From Mycoplasmatota bacterium (GTDB taxonomy: Bacteria > Bacillota_I > Bacilli_A > MAG-NZ), in NCBI GenBank assembly GCA_018394315.1, contig CP074575.1, positions 310,001-374,000 on the forward strand: 64,000 nucleotides of DNA, in the 5' to 3' direction. This document shows positions 45,477 through 55,842 of the stretch, piece after piece; the stretch's first letter is position 1; each line of letters starts with the position of its first letter. The position numbers and the translations under genes are program-made. The notes below the pieces were generated by a model. It made no database searches and was not told the origin of the DNA. It saw nothing but the letters and a program-made list of their open reading frames with translations.

Positions 45477-46448
45477 TTAACATAATATATCTTTTAAAAC
45501 TCTTAGTGCATTCTTATACCAAATCTTTTCAATTTCTTCCTCTGTAAAGCCCTCATCTTTTAAAGCATTAATTAATTTGTCCATCTCAGATATATTATTA
45601 ATCTCTAAAATTCCTTCAATTCCATCAAAATCAGTACCGAGCGCAATACAGTCAATTCCTCCAACTTCTTTTATATGTTTAATGTTTTTAACTAGGTCCT
45701 TTACATACATCTCTTTACTTTTAGTATCTTCAGTTAGAAAAGCACTACAAAAATTGATTCCAGTTACTCCACCTCTTAAAGATAATGCTTTAATCATATC
45801 ATCGGTTAAGTTTCTTACATGATGACCAATACTTCTTGCATTAGAGTGTGATGCAACAAATGGTTTAGTCGAGTACTTGACTACATCCCAAAAACCAGCA
45901 TCAGATAAATGAGATACGTCTATTATCATCCCTAACTCATTCATCTTAGCTATAGCTTTGATACCAAAATCGGTCAATCCCTTACTCATATTCTCTTTCG
46001 GGACATTCGGATACCCTAAAGAATTAACATAATTCCAAGTAATAGTTATAAGTCTAACCCCCATGTCATAATATTCTTGAAATCTTTCTAGCTTACCATC
46101 TACTGACCCAGCACCCTCAATAGCTAATAAGGCTGATATCTTACTATCTTTTGAATTCCTACTAATATCACTAAATTCTTTGACAATAGCTATTTCGTCT
46201 TTATGTATTTCTACTTCTTCCATAAATCTATCATACATCTCTAATACTAATTCATGTTGATTACTCGCCTTTACATCTTCTCTTTCGCAAAACTCTGGTG
46301 AAGCGAAAATCGCAAAGGTCTGTAAATAAGAATTAGACTCTTTTAGTTTACTTAAATCAACATGAAAATCGTTTTTATTTAAAAGACCTTTTTCTTTATT
46401 AAATAAAAGCTTCAAAATAGTATCACAATGTAAATCAATCATTTTCAT
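45477..46448 (-). CDS. Membrane dipeptidase (renal dipeptidase family, M19)
   Basis: A 323-residue zinc peptidase for dipeptides. Metal ligands are in IDLHCDTILKL (His and Asp), LLAIEGAGSV (Glu), ASHSNARSIGHHVRNL (His residues) and ALGTDFDG near the C-terminus. ATG 46448 lies 7 nt after GGGTG; a GTG three codons upstream is unlikely. No signal peptide, so cytoplasmic. It would supply amino acids, lysine included, from imported dipeptides. Monocistronic. Confidence 0.92.
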   Translation of the reverse strand: MKMIDLHCDTILKLLFNKEKGLLNKNDFHVDLSKLKESNSYLQTFAIFASPEFCEREDVKASNQHELVLEMYDRFMEEVEIHKDEIAIVKEFSDISRNSKDSKISALLAIEGAGSVDGKLERFQEYYDMGVRLITITWNYVNSLGYPNVPKENMSKGLTDFGIKAIAKMNELGMIIDVSHLSDAGFWDVVKYSTKPFVASHSNARSIGHHVRNLTDDMIKALSLRGGVTGINFCSAFLTEDTKSKEMYVKDLVKNIKHIKEVGGIDCIALGTDFDGIEGILEINNISEMDKLINALKDEGFTEEEIEKIWYKNALRVLKDILC

Positions 46449-46475
46449 ATATATCACCCACTTTATAGTTTAACA

Positions 46476-46495
46476 CAAAAAGAGCCTATGGCTCT
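46476..46495 (-). terminator. Terminator of dps
   Basis: Minus-strand AGAGCC/GGCTCT, 3-nt loop, four T residues, about 50 nt after the dps stop. Confidence 0.65.
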
Positions 46496-46544
46496 AATTC
46501 TGTTATATATAATTAAGTAGTAACTAATCGGATAATTGAATAAC

Positions 46545-46991
46545 TTATTTCAACAAACTAGTTAACATCCATAATTCCTTTTCATAAAAATCAATATAAT
46601 CACTAAATAAAGAAGCAGTAGTTGGATCATTTATATTATTTGCAAGAATCAAAATTTTTCTGGCACTATCCAGTAAATACTTAAAGTCATTAATTATATA
46701 CTCAATAACTTCTGCACCTTTATAATCCCTACTCTTCATTTCTTTTATCTTAGTTTGTTTTGCATACTCACTTAGCAAAGTCTCAGGATATGTATTGAGC
46801 ATTTTCATCCTTTCAGCTACCTGATCATACATAAGTTCTGCTTGTTCATAATATGCTTGAGTTCTTTCATGAATATCACCAAAAAACGGCCCTACTACAT
46901 TCCAGTGTAAATTATGTAATTTTACATTCAGTGCCGCCATATCCATAACGTATTGATCTAATCGACTTATTAGATTATCATTGTTAAACAA
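46545..46991 (-). CDS. dps: Dps-family ferritin-like DNA-protection protein
   Basis: About 148 residues from TTG 46991, five bases after AGGGGTGAT; a longer reading from 47039 lacks a site and exceeds the family length. Ferroxidase residues are in VKLHNLHWNVVGPFFGDIHERTQAYYEQAELMYDQVAER. It stores iron and protects DNA from peroxide as a dodecamer. Monocistronic, between the yyaL terminator and its own. Confidence 0.9.
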   Translation of the reverse strand: MFNNDNLISRLDQYVMDMAALNVKLHNLHWNVVGPFFGDIHERTQAYYEQAELMYDQVAERMKMLNTYPETLLSEYAKQTKIKEMKSRDYKGAEVIEYIINDFKYLLDSARKILILANNINDPTTASLFSDYIDFYEKELWMLTSLLK

Positions 46992-47035
46992 ATTATCACC
47001 CCTAATAAAATGTATTAATCTAAAAAGAGTTCTAT

Positions 47036-47063
47036 ACAAAAAAGATACCGATTATACGATATC
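47036..47063 (-). terminator. Terminator of yyaL
   Basis: Minus-strand GATATCG/CGGTATC (one G-T), 6-nt loop, then seven T residues, just after the yyaL stop. Confidence 0.75.
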
Positions 47064-47080
47064 TTCTTAAATTTTATAAC

Positions 47081-49069
47081 TTACTCATTAAAATGTCTTT
47101 TTAACTCTTCTAAAGAAGTAATCGGCTCCTTACAAGAGTAATTTTCGCAAATGTATATAGTAAAGTCTTCGTTTTTATTCTTATAGTTCTCCAAGAACTT
47201 AAATTCTTTTATACTCTCTTCATCCTTCAAAATGACTGAAGTAAATGGCATATGCTTTCCTCTTAGATATACTAATACCTCTTTCATCTTCTTCTTATCA
47301 CCTGTTATTACTACTTCCTTAGTAGAATTAAGAATCATTTGATAAGAACTAAGCATAGCGCTATATCCAGTTTCATAACTCTTTATCTCGCTAGAAAAAT
47401 AATCAATAGTACCTTCAGCATATTGAATTAGAGATTCATCTTGATAAATTCTTGCTAGTCTTATTATATTTCTTATAGCTATAGAGTTACCTGATGGCAT
47501 AGCCCCATCATAACCTTCTTTTGGTCTATAGATTAACTCTTCAGAATCATTTCCAGTTAAATAGAATGCACCCAACTCATTATCATAAAATAGATCTATC
47601 ATGAGTTTATTTATTTCATAAGCTTTCTTAATATATTTTATATTAAATGTAGATTGATAAAGTTCAATTAATGAATCAACCAAAAATGCATAATCATCTA
47701 AATAACCTAAATAGGAGCTCTCTCCATCAATATGTCTAGCAAGTAGTCTATCATCCTCTATTAAATTACATAAAACAAATTCAACTGCTTTTTCTGCGAT
47801 CTTAGTGTAAGTATCTTCCAAAAAAACTCTACCAGCCGAAGCAAAAGCTGAAATCATCAATCCATTCCATGAAGTAAGAATTTTCTTATCCTTATGCGGC
47901 CTCTTTCTGTTTTCTCTAAAGTCAAACAACTTCATCCTTTGATTGTCAGATAATGAATTATTTATATCTGAGTTAATTAAATTTAATATATTCTTACCTT
48001 CAAAATTCCCTGCTTGAGTTACATTATACAGTTCACAAATTATAGGAGCTTCTTTTTCTAAAATTCTATAAATTTCGTCTCTTTCGAATAAATAAAATTT
48101 CCCCTCTTCTCCCTCGCTATCAGCGTCTTCTGCAGAATAGAACGCTCCCTCTTCAGAAGTCATATCTCTATCAATATATATAAATATACTTTTAATTACT
48201 CTTTTATATAGTGGATTCTTTGTTATTTTATACGCTTCTAAATAAGCAATAACTAAAAGCGCATTGTCATAAAGCATCTTCTCAAAATGAGGAACTAACC
48301 ATTTTTCATCAACAGAATACCTAGAAAATCCGAATCCAATATGATCAAAAATCCCACCTCTATACATTGACTTCAAAGTATGTTCGACCATCTCTAGTAG
48401 TTCTTTATCATCAGAAATGTAATAATTATTCAATAAGAATGTTAGATTATGTGGCGATGGGAACTTAGGTAAATGTCCAAATCCACCATATGACTCATCA
48501 TAGAGCCTTTTATAAGATGAGATGGCTTTCTCAATAGTTTCTTTACCAATACTAACAACATTACCGACCTTGTTCTCTAGAATTGAGGAAAAGTCATTTG
48601 CTCTTTTAATAATGTTTTCCTTGTCTTCTTTCCATAGCTCACTTATCTTAGTTAGCACCTCTATAAGTCCCGAAAAGCCTGCTCGCCTATTTTTAGGTAG
48701 ATATGTGAAGGCATAGATTGGTTTCTTATCTGGAGTCAGAATTACATTTAGTGGCCATCCACCACTCCCGGTTAATCGCTGACATGCTTTCATGTATATA
48801 CTATCAATATCAGGTCTTTCTTCACGATCAACTTTTATTGATATAAAATGATCGTTTAACACATAAGCCACTTCATCATCCTCAAAACTCTCTTTCTCCA
48901 TTACATGACACCAATGACATGTTGAGTACCCAATACTCAAAAATATTAACCTGTCTTCGTCTTTGGCCTTTTTGAGTGCATTATCTTTCCAAGTGTACCA
49001 ATAAACAGGATTATAGGCATGTTGTAATAAATAAGGACTTTTTTCATTTATCAAATTATTCACATTCAT
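47081..49069 (-). CDS. yyaL: YyaL/SSP411-family thioredoxin-domain protein
   Basis: A 662-residue protein from ATG 49069 (TTGGGTGATC upstream). It begins with the diagnostic [21 protein letters not shown], then a thioredoxin-like domain with [14 protein letters not shown], a family-typical [10 protein letters not shown] segment, and a long (alpha/alpha)6-barrel with [13 protein letters not shown] and [13 protein letters not shown]. The domain resembles N-acylglucosamine epimerases; activity is not established. Monocistronic. Confidence 0.92.
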   Translation of the reverse strand: MNVNNLINEKSPYLLQHAYNPVYWYTWKDNALKKAKDEDRLIFLSIGYSTCHWCHVMEKESFEDDEVAYVLNDHFISIKVDREERPDIDSIYMKACQRLTGSGGWPLNVILTPDKKPIYAFTYLPKNRRAGFSGLIEVLTKISELWKEDKENIIKRANDFSSILENKVGNVVSIGKETIEKAISSYKRLYDESYGGFGHLPKFPSPHNLTFLLNNYYISDDKELLEMVEHTLKSMYRGGIFDHIGFGFSRYSVDEKWLVPHFEKMLYDNALLVIAYLEAYKITKNPLYKRVIKSIFIYIDRDMTSEEGAFYSAEDADSEGEEGKFYLFERDEIYRILEKEAPIICELYNVTQAGNFEGKNILNLINSDINNSLSDNQRMKLFDFRENRKRPHKDKKILTSWNGLMISAFASAGRVFLEDTYTKIAEKAVEFVLCNLIEDDRLLARHIDGESSYLGYLDDYAFLVDSLIELYQSTFNIKYIKKAYEINKLMIDLFYDNELGAFYLTGNDSEELIYRPKEGYDGAMPSGNSIAIRNIIRLARIYQDESLIQYAEGTIDYFSSEIKSYETGYSAMLSSYQMILNSTKEVVITGDKKKMKEVLVYLRGKHMPFTSVILKDEESIKEFKFLENYKNKNEDFTIYICENYSCKEPITSLEELKRHFNE

Positions 49070-49147
49070 ATGATCACCCAATTTATTGTTTCCACTTAGC
49101 TGCTTTATATGATTTCTAATCATAAAATATCACTGAATAGTATGGAT

Positions 49148-49179
49148 GAAAAAAGGTATCACTCTAAAGAATGATACCT
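49148..49179 (-). terminator. Terminator of the DUF4349 gene (copy A)
   Basis: Minus-strand AGGTATCA/TGATACCT with a 10-nt loop and six T residues. The same hairpin occurs at 52355-52382 in copy B. Confidence 0.8.
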
Positions 49180-49190
49180 AACGTTTATTT

Positions 49191-50324
49191 TTATTTTCTA
49201 AATCTCTTATAAATAAATCTTACCGGTAAATATATTACTCCTAATATCAATAAGTATGGACCAATAACTATTATCCCTAACACTAAGAATTCTACAACTG
49301 AAACAACAGAGTTAATCGATGCATCAAACAAATCAGTACTTTTGATCAAGAAAGTTTTTTTAGTATGCACATCTTTATAATATTTATTTGACTCAGTATG
49401 ATCAGATTCTAATCCATAGACTTCAATACTATATACTTCATCTGATTCAAGATTGTCAACTGTAAATGATACATAACTAGAGCCATGAGTATCTTCTTCT
49501 AGTTCTTCTACGAGCTCTCCATTTAATTTTATTTTTGCATAAAGAGTTGCTGCATTTTTACTTTCATTATAAACACTAAATGTAATAGATTTGGTACCGA
49601 TTTCTAAATCTATTATATTAGGCCTTTCAGTCTTAGGTAGTTGTTCAGGTTCGTCACTCACAAGATTAATAGTTAAGTTTATAGTACTATAATCTATTAG
49701 CGAATCATAGTTTGATAGCTGACTCCCAATATAATTTAGATCAGCTTCAACTTCAACCCGAACCGCTTCAAGGGCTATTATACTTTCTACACTATCTGCA
49801 ACTTCAATTAACTCAAGTATTCTTTTATGTTCCGCTTCTAAAGCTTCTTTTCTAGATTCAAAAGTAGAATACTTAGTAGTAACATCTTGAGAAGTCTTGG
49901 AATAGCTAATTACCTCTCCATCCGTTTTAATGTCATTTACAAAATCTATCAAATTCTCTGATCTAACTCTAATTTTTAAAGTGAATCGTTTCTCTGTAAT
50001 CGTCTCTTGTTCAATGTATGCATCATATAAAGCGAGTTTATTTACTAAATTAGTGTAAACATTATCAGGTTCAGTTGACTCAAGAACCAAATTAGAAGTA
50101 TAGATAATTTTACGATTCTCTAAAGCCGGAATATCAGATACTTCCTCAACTTTACCAGATTCTATAGAAATAGTCTCACTTGGAACTTCTACATAGACAG
50201 TCTCTACAGAAGACTCCACCTCAACTTCTTTCTCAACTTCTACTATCTTTTCAACTTCTTTTGTACAAGCTCCTATAGATAGAGATAAACCTAATACTAG
50301 CATTAAAACTAATAATTTTTTCAT
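49191..50324 (-). CDS. DUF4349 lipoprotein
   Basis: A 377-residue lipoprotein from ATG 50324 (GGGAGGAAA upstream). The signal peptide ends LSIGAC (Cys ~20). A charged valine/glutamate-rich linker (KEVEKIVEVEKEVEVE) follows, then the DUF4349 domain: RKIIYTSNLVLES, EQETITEKRFTLKIRVRSENL, and a coiled region SRKEALEAEHKRILELIEVADS. A Fn3-like segment and a C-terminal membrane span (VVEFLVLGIIVIGPYLLILGVIYLPV) follow. It may be anchored at both ends. A damaged second copy lies at 52394-53168. Function unknown; possibly envelope-related. Confidence 0.85.
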   Translation of the reverse strand: MKKLLVLMLVLGLSLSIGACTKEVEKIVEVEKEVEVESSVETVYVEVPSETISIESGKVEEVSDIPALENRKIIYTSNLVLESTEPDNVYTNLVNKLALYDAYIEQETITEKRFTLKIRVRSENLIDFVNDIKTDGEVISYSKTSQDVTTKYSTFESRKEALEAEHKRILELIEVADSVESIIALEAVRVEVEADLNYIGSQLSNYDSLIDYSTINLTINLVSDEPEQLPKTERPNIIDLEIGTKSITFSVYNESKNAATLYAKIKLNGELVEELEEDTHGSSYVSFTVDNLESDEVYSIEVYGLESDHTESNKYYKDVHTKKTFLIKSTDLFDASINSVVSVVEFLVLGIIVIGPYLLILGVIYLPVRFIYKRFRK

Positions 50325-50723
50325 TTTTTTCCTCCCTCTAAAATGAACAATACTCATATGAACATTACTTTTCTCTATAAGACCATATATTATATGTTCG
50401 TGAGTCTTAATAAAGTAATTTAACTTATAAATTATTATATCATATTTCATTATTACTGACTATTATAGAATTCAATATAAAAACGAGAGTTAGTCTCATT
50501 TCATCATATATAAATAGAATGAATGTTATTTTACAATAATTGCAGTACCCATTCCACTAATAGAAAGTGGTGCTAGTCTAAACTATTATTTCTTTTCCTC
50601 ATTTCATGGATTAAAGTTACTACTACTCTAACAACTACAACCTACCGGATGCGCAACCGAGATTATCAGTTAAATATACTCCTATCTCCTTGCTTTATCG
50701 ATTGTTATTTGCTCCATAATCGT
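50325..50723. other. 399-bp spacer holding a thiolase remnant
   Basis: The first ~200 bp are the upstream region of the DUF4349 gene; AAAACGAGA..TTAGTCTC at 50481-50502 has a counterpart in copy B. The rest is the thiolase 3' remnant described separately. No intact gene. Confidence 0.7.
50528..50665 (-). pseudogene. 3' remnant of a thiolase gene
   Basis: Aligns with the last ~150 nt of the intact thiolase at 53247. The reading LAPLSISGMGTAIIVK corresponds to LASLCIGGGMGTAIIVK of the intact protein: one codon is lost and the catalytic C-terminal Cys is Ser. Upstream, changes destroy the histidine motif region. It cannot encode an active enzyme. Confidence 0.85.
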
Positions 50724-51287
50724 TTACTTTTTAATTTCTCGTTCCTCGTATATTTTTTTCATATCATTTATCGAACTCAAATAACTTATGTATACAATTA
50801 AATTTGCAACTATTAAAACGATTAATAAAAAAACAGTCAATGAATCATCTACTACTGGAATTAGTGAAAGATTTATTAGTTGTAAAAATCCAACTATTGC
50901 CGCAAGGGTTTGACGACCCTCAAACATAGCTTTGTCATACTCAAGATATTTAACTAATTTGATTATTCCTGAGTAAAAAGTAAAAAATATAGTTATTTCA
51001 ACTAACGCACTAATATAAATAAAAGACAAGTTGAGACTAGGTATATATACTTCTACACTATAATTAATAGGGTAAAAAAACGCCAAAATTGAAAATACTA
51101 AATTCACAATGCTTAGTAGCTGAGCATAAAAAAATTGTTTTATATTCGTTTTATTATATAGATTTGATAAGGCAGATATAATAATTAAATATCCAATAAA
51201 ATCAGGAATAATATCAATATATCCAACATTGATATCAATAAATACTATTAAAGTTCCAAGAAATATGTTCTTAAAATAACTACTCAT
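50724..51287 (-). CDS. Unknown six-span membrane protein
   Basis: A 187-residue hydrophobic protein with about six spans; N-terminal VFIDINVGYIDIIPDFIGYLIIISALSNLY is a pattern seen in uncharacterised Bacillota membrane proteins. ATG 51287 follows AAGGAGTTT. It overlaps the upstream gene by 8 nt, so the two are a pair. No enzyme motif. Both lie between the two duplicated blocks. Confidence 0.7.
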   Translation of the reverse strand: MSSYFKNIFLGTLIVFIDINVGYIDIIPDFIGYLIIISALSNLYNKTNIKQFFYAQLLSIVNLVFSILAFFYPINYSVEVYIPSLNLSFIYISALVEITIFFTFYSGIIKLVKYLEYDKAMFEGRQTLAAIVGFLQLINLSLIPVVDDSLTVFLLIVLIVANLIVYISYLSSINDMKKIYEEREIKK

Positions 51288-52116
51288 TATTAAACTCCTT
51301 CTCCTTAACATATTCTCTTAATTGTTTATCAGTTAAATTAGGTTGATAAGATAAATATGCATGAGTGTGACGACCATCTACTAGATTTAATTCTAAGGAG
51401 TACTGTTGAATCACATATGGATGAACATCATTTCTTTTTGCCATTATAGTCAAAGGACTAGATACTTCTTGATTTACTCTAATCTTTGTTTCACTTTTAT
51501 GAATTCCTGTATTTGAAATATGTCTATTATTAATATTTAGATCATATTCATCAAGTAAATCATAAAGATAAAATGATTCTATTTCTTCAATTATTGCATC
51601 TCCTTCTAACAAATATACATCTTTACTAGTATATACACTATCTGGTCCAGATGAGGAAGATGATAAATAACTTGTAATTGTGTTTTCAGACATTTCTTTT
51701 TTCTTGAGAACTATTAGTCCAAAATTTACTCTATCAGTACTTCCATCAGTGTATGATATTGTTGCATAATCAAGTTCTATATGACCTTGTTCTAATTTAT
51801 CTTTATCTAGTTCATCCAATATAGAATCCAACCATATGACTTTATGTAGATATTCTTCATATTGTATAAATACATTACTGTTTCCAAAAAGTGGTGTTTC
51901 AAGATTATCGAAATCAATTCTATATATGTCTTTGTCTTCTCCACGATTAGTTAAATAATTAAGTCTTGCATCAAACCTACCACCTATTATATTTACTTCA
52001 TATTTGTGTTCAAAAATAATAACGCCGTCAATTTTATAGTATTCACGGTAAACTATCATAGATATAAAAAGGATAGTTATCAAAGTAATAGAAATTAAAA
52101 ATGTCTTTCCCCTCAT
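51280..52116 (-). CDS. Unknown secreted or membrane-anchored protein
   Basis: A 278-residue protein from ATG 52116 (GAGGTG upstream). One N-terminal hydrophobic segment (FLISITLITILFISMIVY) anchors a polar, beta-rich extracytoplasmic domain without Cys or known motifs. It shares an 8-nt overlap with the six-span protein gene downstream. Family not recognised. Confidence 0.65.
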   Translation of the reverse strand: MRGKTFLISITLITILFISMIVYREYYKIDGVIIFEHKYEVNIIGGRFDARLNYLTNRGEDKDIYRIDFDNLETPLFGNSNVFIQYEEYLHKVIWLDSILDELDKDKLEQGHIELDYATISYTDGSTDRVNFGLIVLKKKEMSENTITSYLSSSSSGPDSVYTSKDVYLLEGDAIIEEIESFYLYDLLDEYDLNINNRHISNTGIHKSETKIRVNQEVSSPLTIMAKRNDVHPYVIQQYSLELNLVDGRHTHAYLSYQPNLTDKQLREYVKEKEFNNE

Positions 52117-52354
52117 GTTACACCTCATTCCATGGTTCTAAGAAAGTTACTCCGTTGCAAGAAATCAACTCTTTCCAATAATGATATGTTTATAGTATAC
52201 ACCTACAGTACTATCTAGACAAGAATGTAAAAACTACTAACCACAAAGTTACTCAATAGCTAACAGAATATCATTCATTAATACAAATAACCCCATAGTA
52301 GAACATGTATTGGAAGCATAATCCTATCATAAGCAAATTATAAAGATATAACAA

Positions 52355-52382
52355 AAAGGTATCACTCAAATGAATGATACCT
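52355..52382 (-). terminator. Terminator hairpin of copy B
   Basis: Same AGGTATCA/TGATACCT hairpin as at 49154-49179, here following the dead DUF4349 copy. Confidence 0.75.
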
Positions 52383-53398
52383 AACGTTTATTTTTATTTT
52401 CTAAATCTCTTATAAATAAATCTTACCGGTAAATATATTACTCCTAATATCAATAAGTATGGACCAATCACTATTATCCCTAACACTAAGAATTCTACAA
52501 CTGAAACAACAGAGTTAATCGATGCATCAAACAAATCAGTACTTTTGATTAAGAAAGTTTTTTTAGTATGCACATCTTTATAATATTTATTTGACTCAGT
52601 ATGATCAGATTAGCGAATCATAGTTAGATAACTGACTCCCAATATAATTTAGATCAGCTTCAACTTCAATTAATTCAAGTATTCTTTTATGTTCCGCTTC
52701 TAAAGCTTCTTTTCTAGATTCAAAAGTAGAATACTTAGTAGTAACATCTTGAGAAGTCTTGGAATAGCTAACTACTTCTCCATCGGTTTTAATGTCATTT
52801 ACAAAATCTTTCATATTCTCTGATCTAACTCTAATTTTTAAAGTGAATCGTTTCTCTGTAATCATCTCTTGTTCAATGTATGCATCATATAAAGCGAGTC
52901 TATTTTCTAAATTAGTGTAAACATTATCAGGTTCAGTTGACTCAAGAACCAAATTAGAAGTATAGATAATTTTACGATTCTCTAAAGCCGGAATATCAGA
53001 TACTTCCTCAACTTTACCAGATTCTATAGAAATAGTCTCACTTGGAACTTCTACGTAGACAGTCTCACCTGAAGACTCCACCTTCTACTTTCTCAACTAT
53101 CTTTTCTACTTCTACTTCTTTAGTGCAAGCTTCTAAAGATAGAGATAAACCTAATACCATTTTTTCATTTTTTCCTCTTATAAAAAAACGAGAATTAGTT
53201 CAAATTAGTCTCGCTTTTATCATATATAGATAGAATTAATGTCATACTAAACGTTTTTTACAATAATTGCAGTACCCATTCCACCACCAATACAAAGTGA
53301 TGCTAGACCTAAACTACTATTTCTTTTCTTCATTTCATGGATTAAAGTTACTACTATTCGAGCTCCACTACATCCTACCGGATGCCCCAACGAGATCG
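52356..53398. repeat. Duplicated block, copy B (dead DUF4349, intact thiolase)
   Basis: Direct repeat of 49152-50665, shortened by deletions. It includes the terminator, a broken DUF4349 gene, a shorter 5' spacer and the 3' end of a functional thiolase. Confidence 0.88.
52394..53168 (-). pseudogene. Broken DUF4349 lipoprotein gene (copy B)
   Basis: Compared with 49191-50324, three lesions are visible. A deletion in the signal peptide region gives ATGAAAAAATGG.. and an early stop. About 48 nt are missing between two CAACTTCAA repeats near 52660. About 280 nt are missing at 52610, where GATCAGATT joins AGCGAATCAT. The remaining central part is still over 90% alike by eye, so the inactivation is recent. 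Confidence 0.88.
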
Positions 53399-54452
53399 CT
53401 CCTCCATTAACATTAGTTCTTTCCATAATCCATTCTTCTGTAATATCATGTTCATCAGATAGTTCCTTTATTACACCTAAACTTTGTGCAGAAAATGCCT
53501 CATTCAATTCTAATAAATCTATTTCATCTAATTTTAAATCCGTTCTATTGAGTGCATTTCTAATCGCAGGTACTGGTCCTAATCCCATTATACTAGGATC
53601 AACTCCTCCTTGATCGACTCCTATAATTTCCACAAGAGGTTCTAAGTTATGTTTCTCAACTGCTTCTTCACTTGCTAGCATCAAGAAAGCGGCTCCATCA
53701 TTTATTCCTGAAGCATTCCCAGCTGTTACAGTTCCATCTTTCTTGAATGCTGGTCTTAATGTACTTAATTTCTCTATTGTAGTTTTTCTATTTGGGTATT
53801 CATCAGTATCAACAGTAACTGTTTCTCTTCTTAGTTTTACTTCAATCGGAACTATTTCATCATCAAACTTTCCTTCATCAATAGCCTTAATACACTTTGC
53901 TTGAGAATTAAAAGCAAATGCATCTTGGCTTTCTCTAGAAATATTATATTTATCTACGATGTGTTCAGCTGTAATACCCATATGATATCCTTCGTACACA
54001 TCTATTAATGCATCATAAATCATATGATCAATTGCTTCAAGATTCCCCATCTTAGCACCTATTCTTACCTTATGAGGTAACAAAAGTGGTGCTTGAGACA
54101 TAGACTCGGTTCCTCCGGCTATTAACAAATTACTCCACCCAGATTTTATCTTCAGGTATCCATCCATTATGGCTTTCATTCCAGATCCACATACCATACT
54201 TACAGCATATCCAGGCACTGAATATGGAATACCAGCTTTAACCGATACCTGTCTACCCACTCCTTGTCCTTGTCCAGCTGGCAATATGTTACCAGCAATA
54301 ACTTCACCTATTTTACTTGGATTAACTTTCGTTTCCTCCAAGATATTCTTTACAAGAACCGCTCCTAATTCACTAGCTGATAAACTTGAGAGACCACCTA
54401 AAAATCGCCCAATTGCAGTTCTTTTTGCAGCTACTATATATACTTTTGACAT
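53247..54452 (-). CDS. atoB: Acetyl-CoA acetyltransferase (thiolase), second copy
   Basis: A 401-residue thiolase with Cys88 in SMVCGSGMK, GGAISLGHPVGCSG and CIGGGMG intact. Paralog of 599-1816. It is last in the atoD-atoA-atoE-atoB operon, 19 nt after atoE, with TTGGAGGATAA before ATG 54452. Splits acetoacetyl-CoA made by the CoA-transferase into two acetyl-CoA, or works in reverse. Its 3' end belongs to the duplicated block. Confidence 0.93.
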   Translation of the reverse strand: MSKVYIVAAKRTAIGRFLGGLSSLSASELGAVLVKNILEETKVNPSKIGEVIAGNILPAGQGQGVGRQVSVKAGIPYSVPGYAVSMVCGSGMKAIMDGYLKIKSGWSNLLIAGGTESMSQAPLLLPHKVRIGAKMGNLEAIDHMIYDALIDVYEGYHMGITAEHIVDKYNISRESQDAFAFNSQAKCIKAIDEGKFDDEIVPIEVKLRRETVTVDTDEYPNRKTTIEKLSTLRPAFKKDGTVTAGNASGINDGAAFLMLASEEAVEKHNLEPLVEIIGVDQGGVDPSIMGLGPVPAIRNALNRTDLKLDEIDLLELNEAFSAQSLGVIKELSDEHDITEEWIMERTNVNGGAISLGHPVGCSGARIVVTLIHEMKKRNSSLGLASLCIGGGMGTAIIVKNV

Positions 54453-54471
54453 AATTATCCTCCAAATTTTT

Positions 54472-55833
54472 TTATAATAAGATCAATCCTAAACTTATTA
54501 CAATACCAGAATATAGTAATACCATTAAACAATATCCCATGATGTTCTTAGCACCTAATTTAGCAATACCTAATACGGGAAGTGCCCAGAATGGTTGTAT
54601 CATATTTGTCCAAGCATCACCCCACGCGATTGACATTGCTGTTTTAGCAGCATCTACATTTAATGCAGCACCTGCTGGCATCATAATTGGAGCCTGGACC
54701 GCCCATTGTCCACCACCACTTGGCACGAAAAAGTTTACAATCCCCGCACTTAAGAATGTGAATAATGGGAATGTTCTTACCGTTGAAATATTAACGAACA
54801 TATCTGAAATTGCTCCTGCTAATGAAACACCCTCAGGTCCTTTAGCGATCATAATACCCATAATACCCGCATAAAATGGGAACTGCAAAATAATTCCACC
54901 AACGCTCTTAACAGCACTATTAACCGCTCTAACAACTCTAATAGGAGTACCGTGAAATAATATAGCCGTGAACAAGAATATAAAGTTAACAATATTTAAA
55001 TTTAACTTGAAGCCATTTAAAGCAAAGTATCTAATAATAAATGCATATCCTAAAACGCTTAAGATAATATTGATTATTCTACTATTTTCTAATTTCTCAG
55101 CTGGAGTCATTTCGGAACGCTTCTTGTTTTCAATAGCTATATCATCATCTAATAACTTTGGATCAACTACTTTTGTATCTTCAAGTTTTGGATGCATGAA
55201 GGATAGTAAGAAAGGTAAAGTAACTAGGATCACACCAAAGATAATAAGGTTAAACGTTGAAAATATAGTTAAATTAGTCATGATAGGATCAACAACTGCT
55301 CCGTTAGTAGCTATTGCAAGACTTTCTCCTGCAGTTGCTAATTTTAGCGGAATTGAGCCCGATATTCCTGCATGCCAAACAACAAATCCACTGTATGCAG
55401 CAGCAATCAATAGTGGATAATCTACATTTTTAACTTGCTTAGCAACTTCTTTAGCGTAAATTGCACCGATAACTAAACCGAATCCCCAGTTTATAAAACA
55501 TGCGACTAAAGCAATTAAATTTACATAGATAATTGCTTGTACTTTGTTTTTAGGTAACGATGCTAATTTCTCAAGTACTCTTTTAAATGCAGGTGCAGTA
55601 GCTAAGATTGTACCAGTAACTAGTACCAAAGCCATTTGCATTGAGAATGCTAATAAATTCCAGAAACCACCATACCAAGCCTCAACCACACCCATCGCTG
55701 TTGTTTTAGTAACAAAGATAGATGCAATAACAACGACGAATGTCAATAATACTGCGAAAATAAACGGATCGGGTAGATATTTTTCTACTAAATTAACCGA
55801 ACCTTTAGTCATTCTGTTAAATAATTTTTTCAT
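54472..55833 (-). CDS. atoE: Short-chain fatty acid transporter AtoE
   Basis: A 453-residue membrane protein with about eleven spans. Typical AtoE segments: PDPFIFAVLLTFVV at residue ~20, WYGGFWNLLAFSMQMALVLVTGTILA, and NFFVPSGGGQWAVQAPIMMPA in the C-terminal half. Moves acetoacetate, butyrate or similar acids. AGGAGATAA lies before the ATG; placed between CoA-transferase and thiolase genes as in E. coli ato. Confidence 0.93.
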   Translation of the reverse strand: MKKLFNRMTKGSVNLVEKYLPDPFIFAVLLTFVVVIASIFVTKTTAMGVVEAWYGGFWNLLAFSMQMALVLVTGTILATAPAFKRVLEKLASLPKNKVQAIIYVNLIALVACFINWGFGLVIGAIYAKEVAKQVKNVDYPLLIAAAYSGFVVWHAGISGSIPLKLATAGESLAIATNGAVVDPIMTNLTIFSTFNLIIFGVILVTLPFLLSFMHPKLEDTKVVDPKLLDDDIAIENKKRSEMTPAEKLENSRIINIILSVLGYAFIIRYFALNGFKLNLNIVNFIFLFTAILFHGTPIRVVRAVNSAVKSVGGIILQFPFYAGIMGIMIAKGPEGVSLAGAISDMFVNISTVRTFPLFTFLSAGIVNFFVPSGGGQWAVQAPIMMPAGAALNVDAAKTAMSIAWGDAWTNMIQPFWALPVLGIAKLGAKNIMGYCLMVLLYSGIVISLGLILL

Positions 55834-55842
55834 TTTTATCTC

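Larger units (their letters stand above)
49152..50665. repeat. Duplicated block, copy A (intact DUF4349, dead thiolase 3' end)
   Basis: From the terminator hairpin through DUF4349 to a thiolase 3' remnant, this block is collinear with 52356-53398 at high identity, in the same orientation. Similarity starts at the hairpin on the left and fades beyond the CCTACCGGATG match on the right (50641 versus 53374). In this copy the DUF4349 gene is complete and the thiolase part is non-functional. Confidence 0.88.

Noticed and set aside
54968-55420. Long plus-strand open frame opposite atoE
   Set aside because: Shadow of the conserved transporter gene; no family signal.
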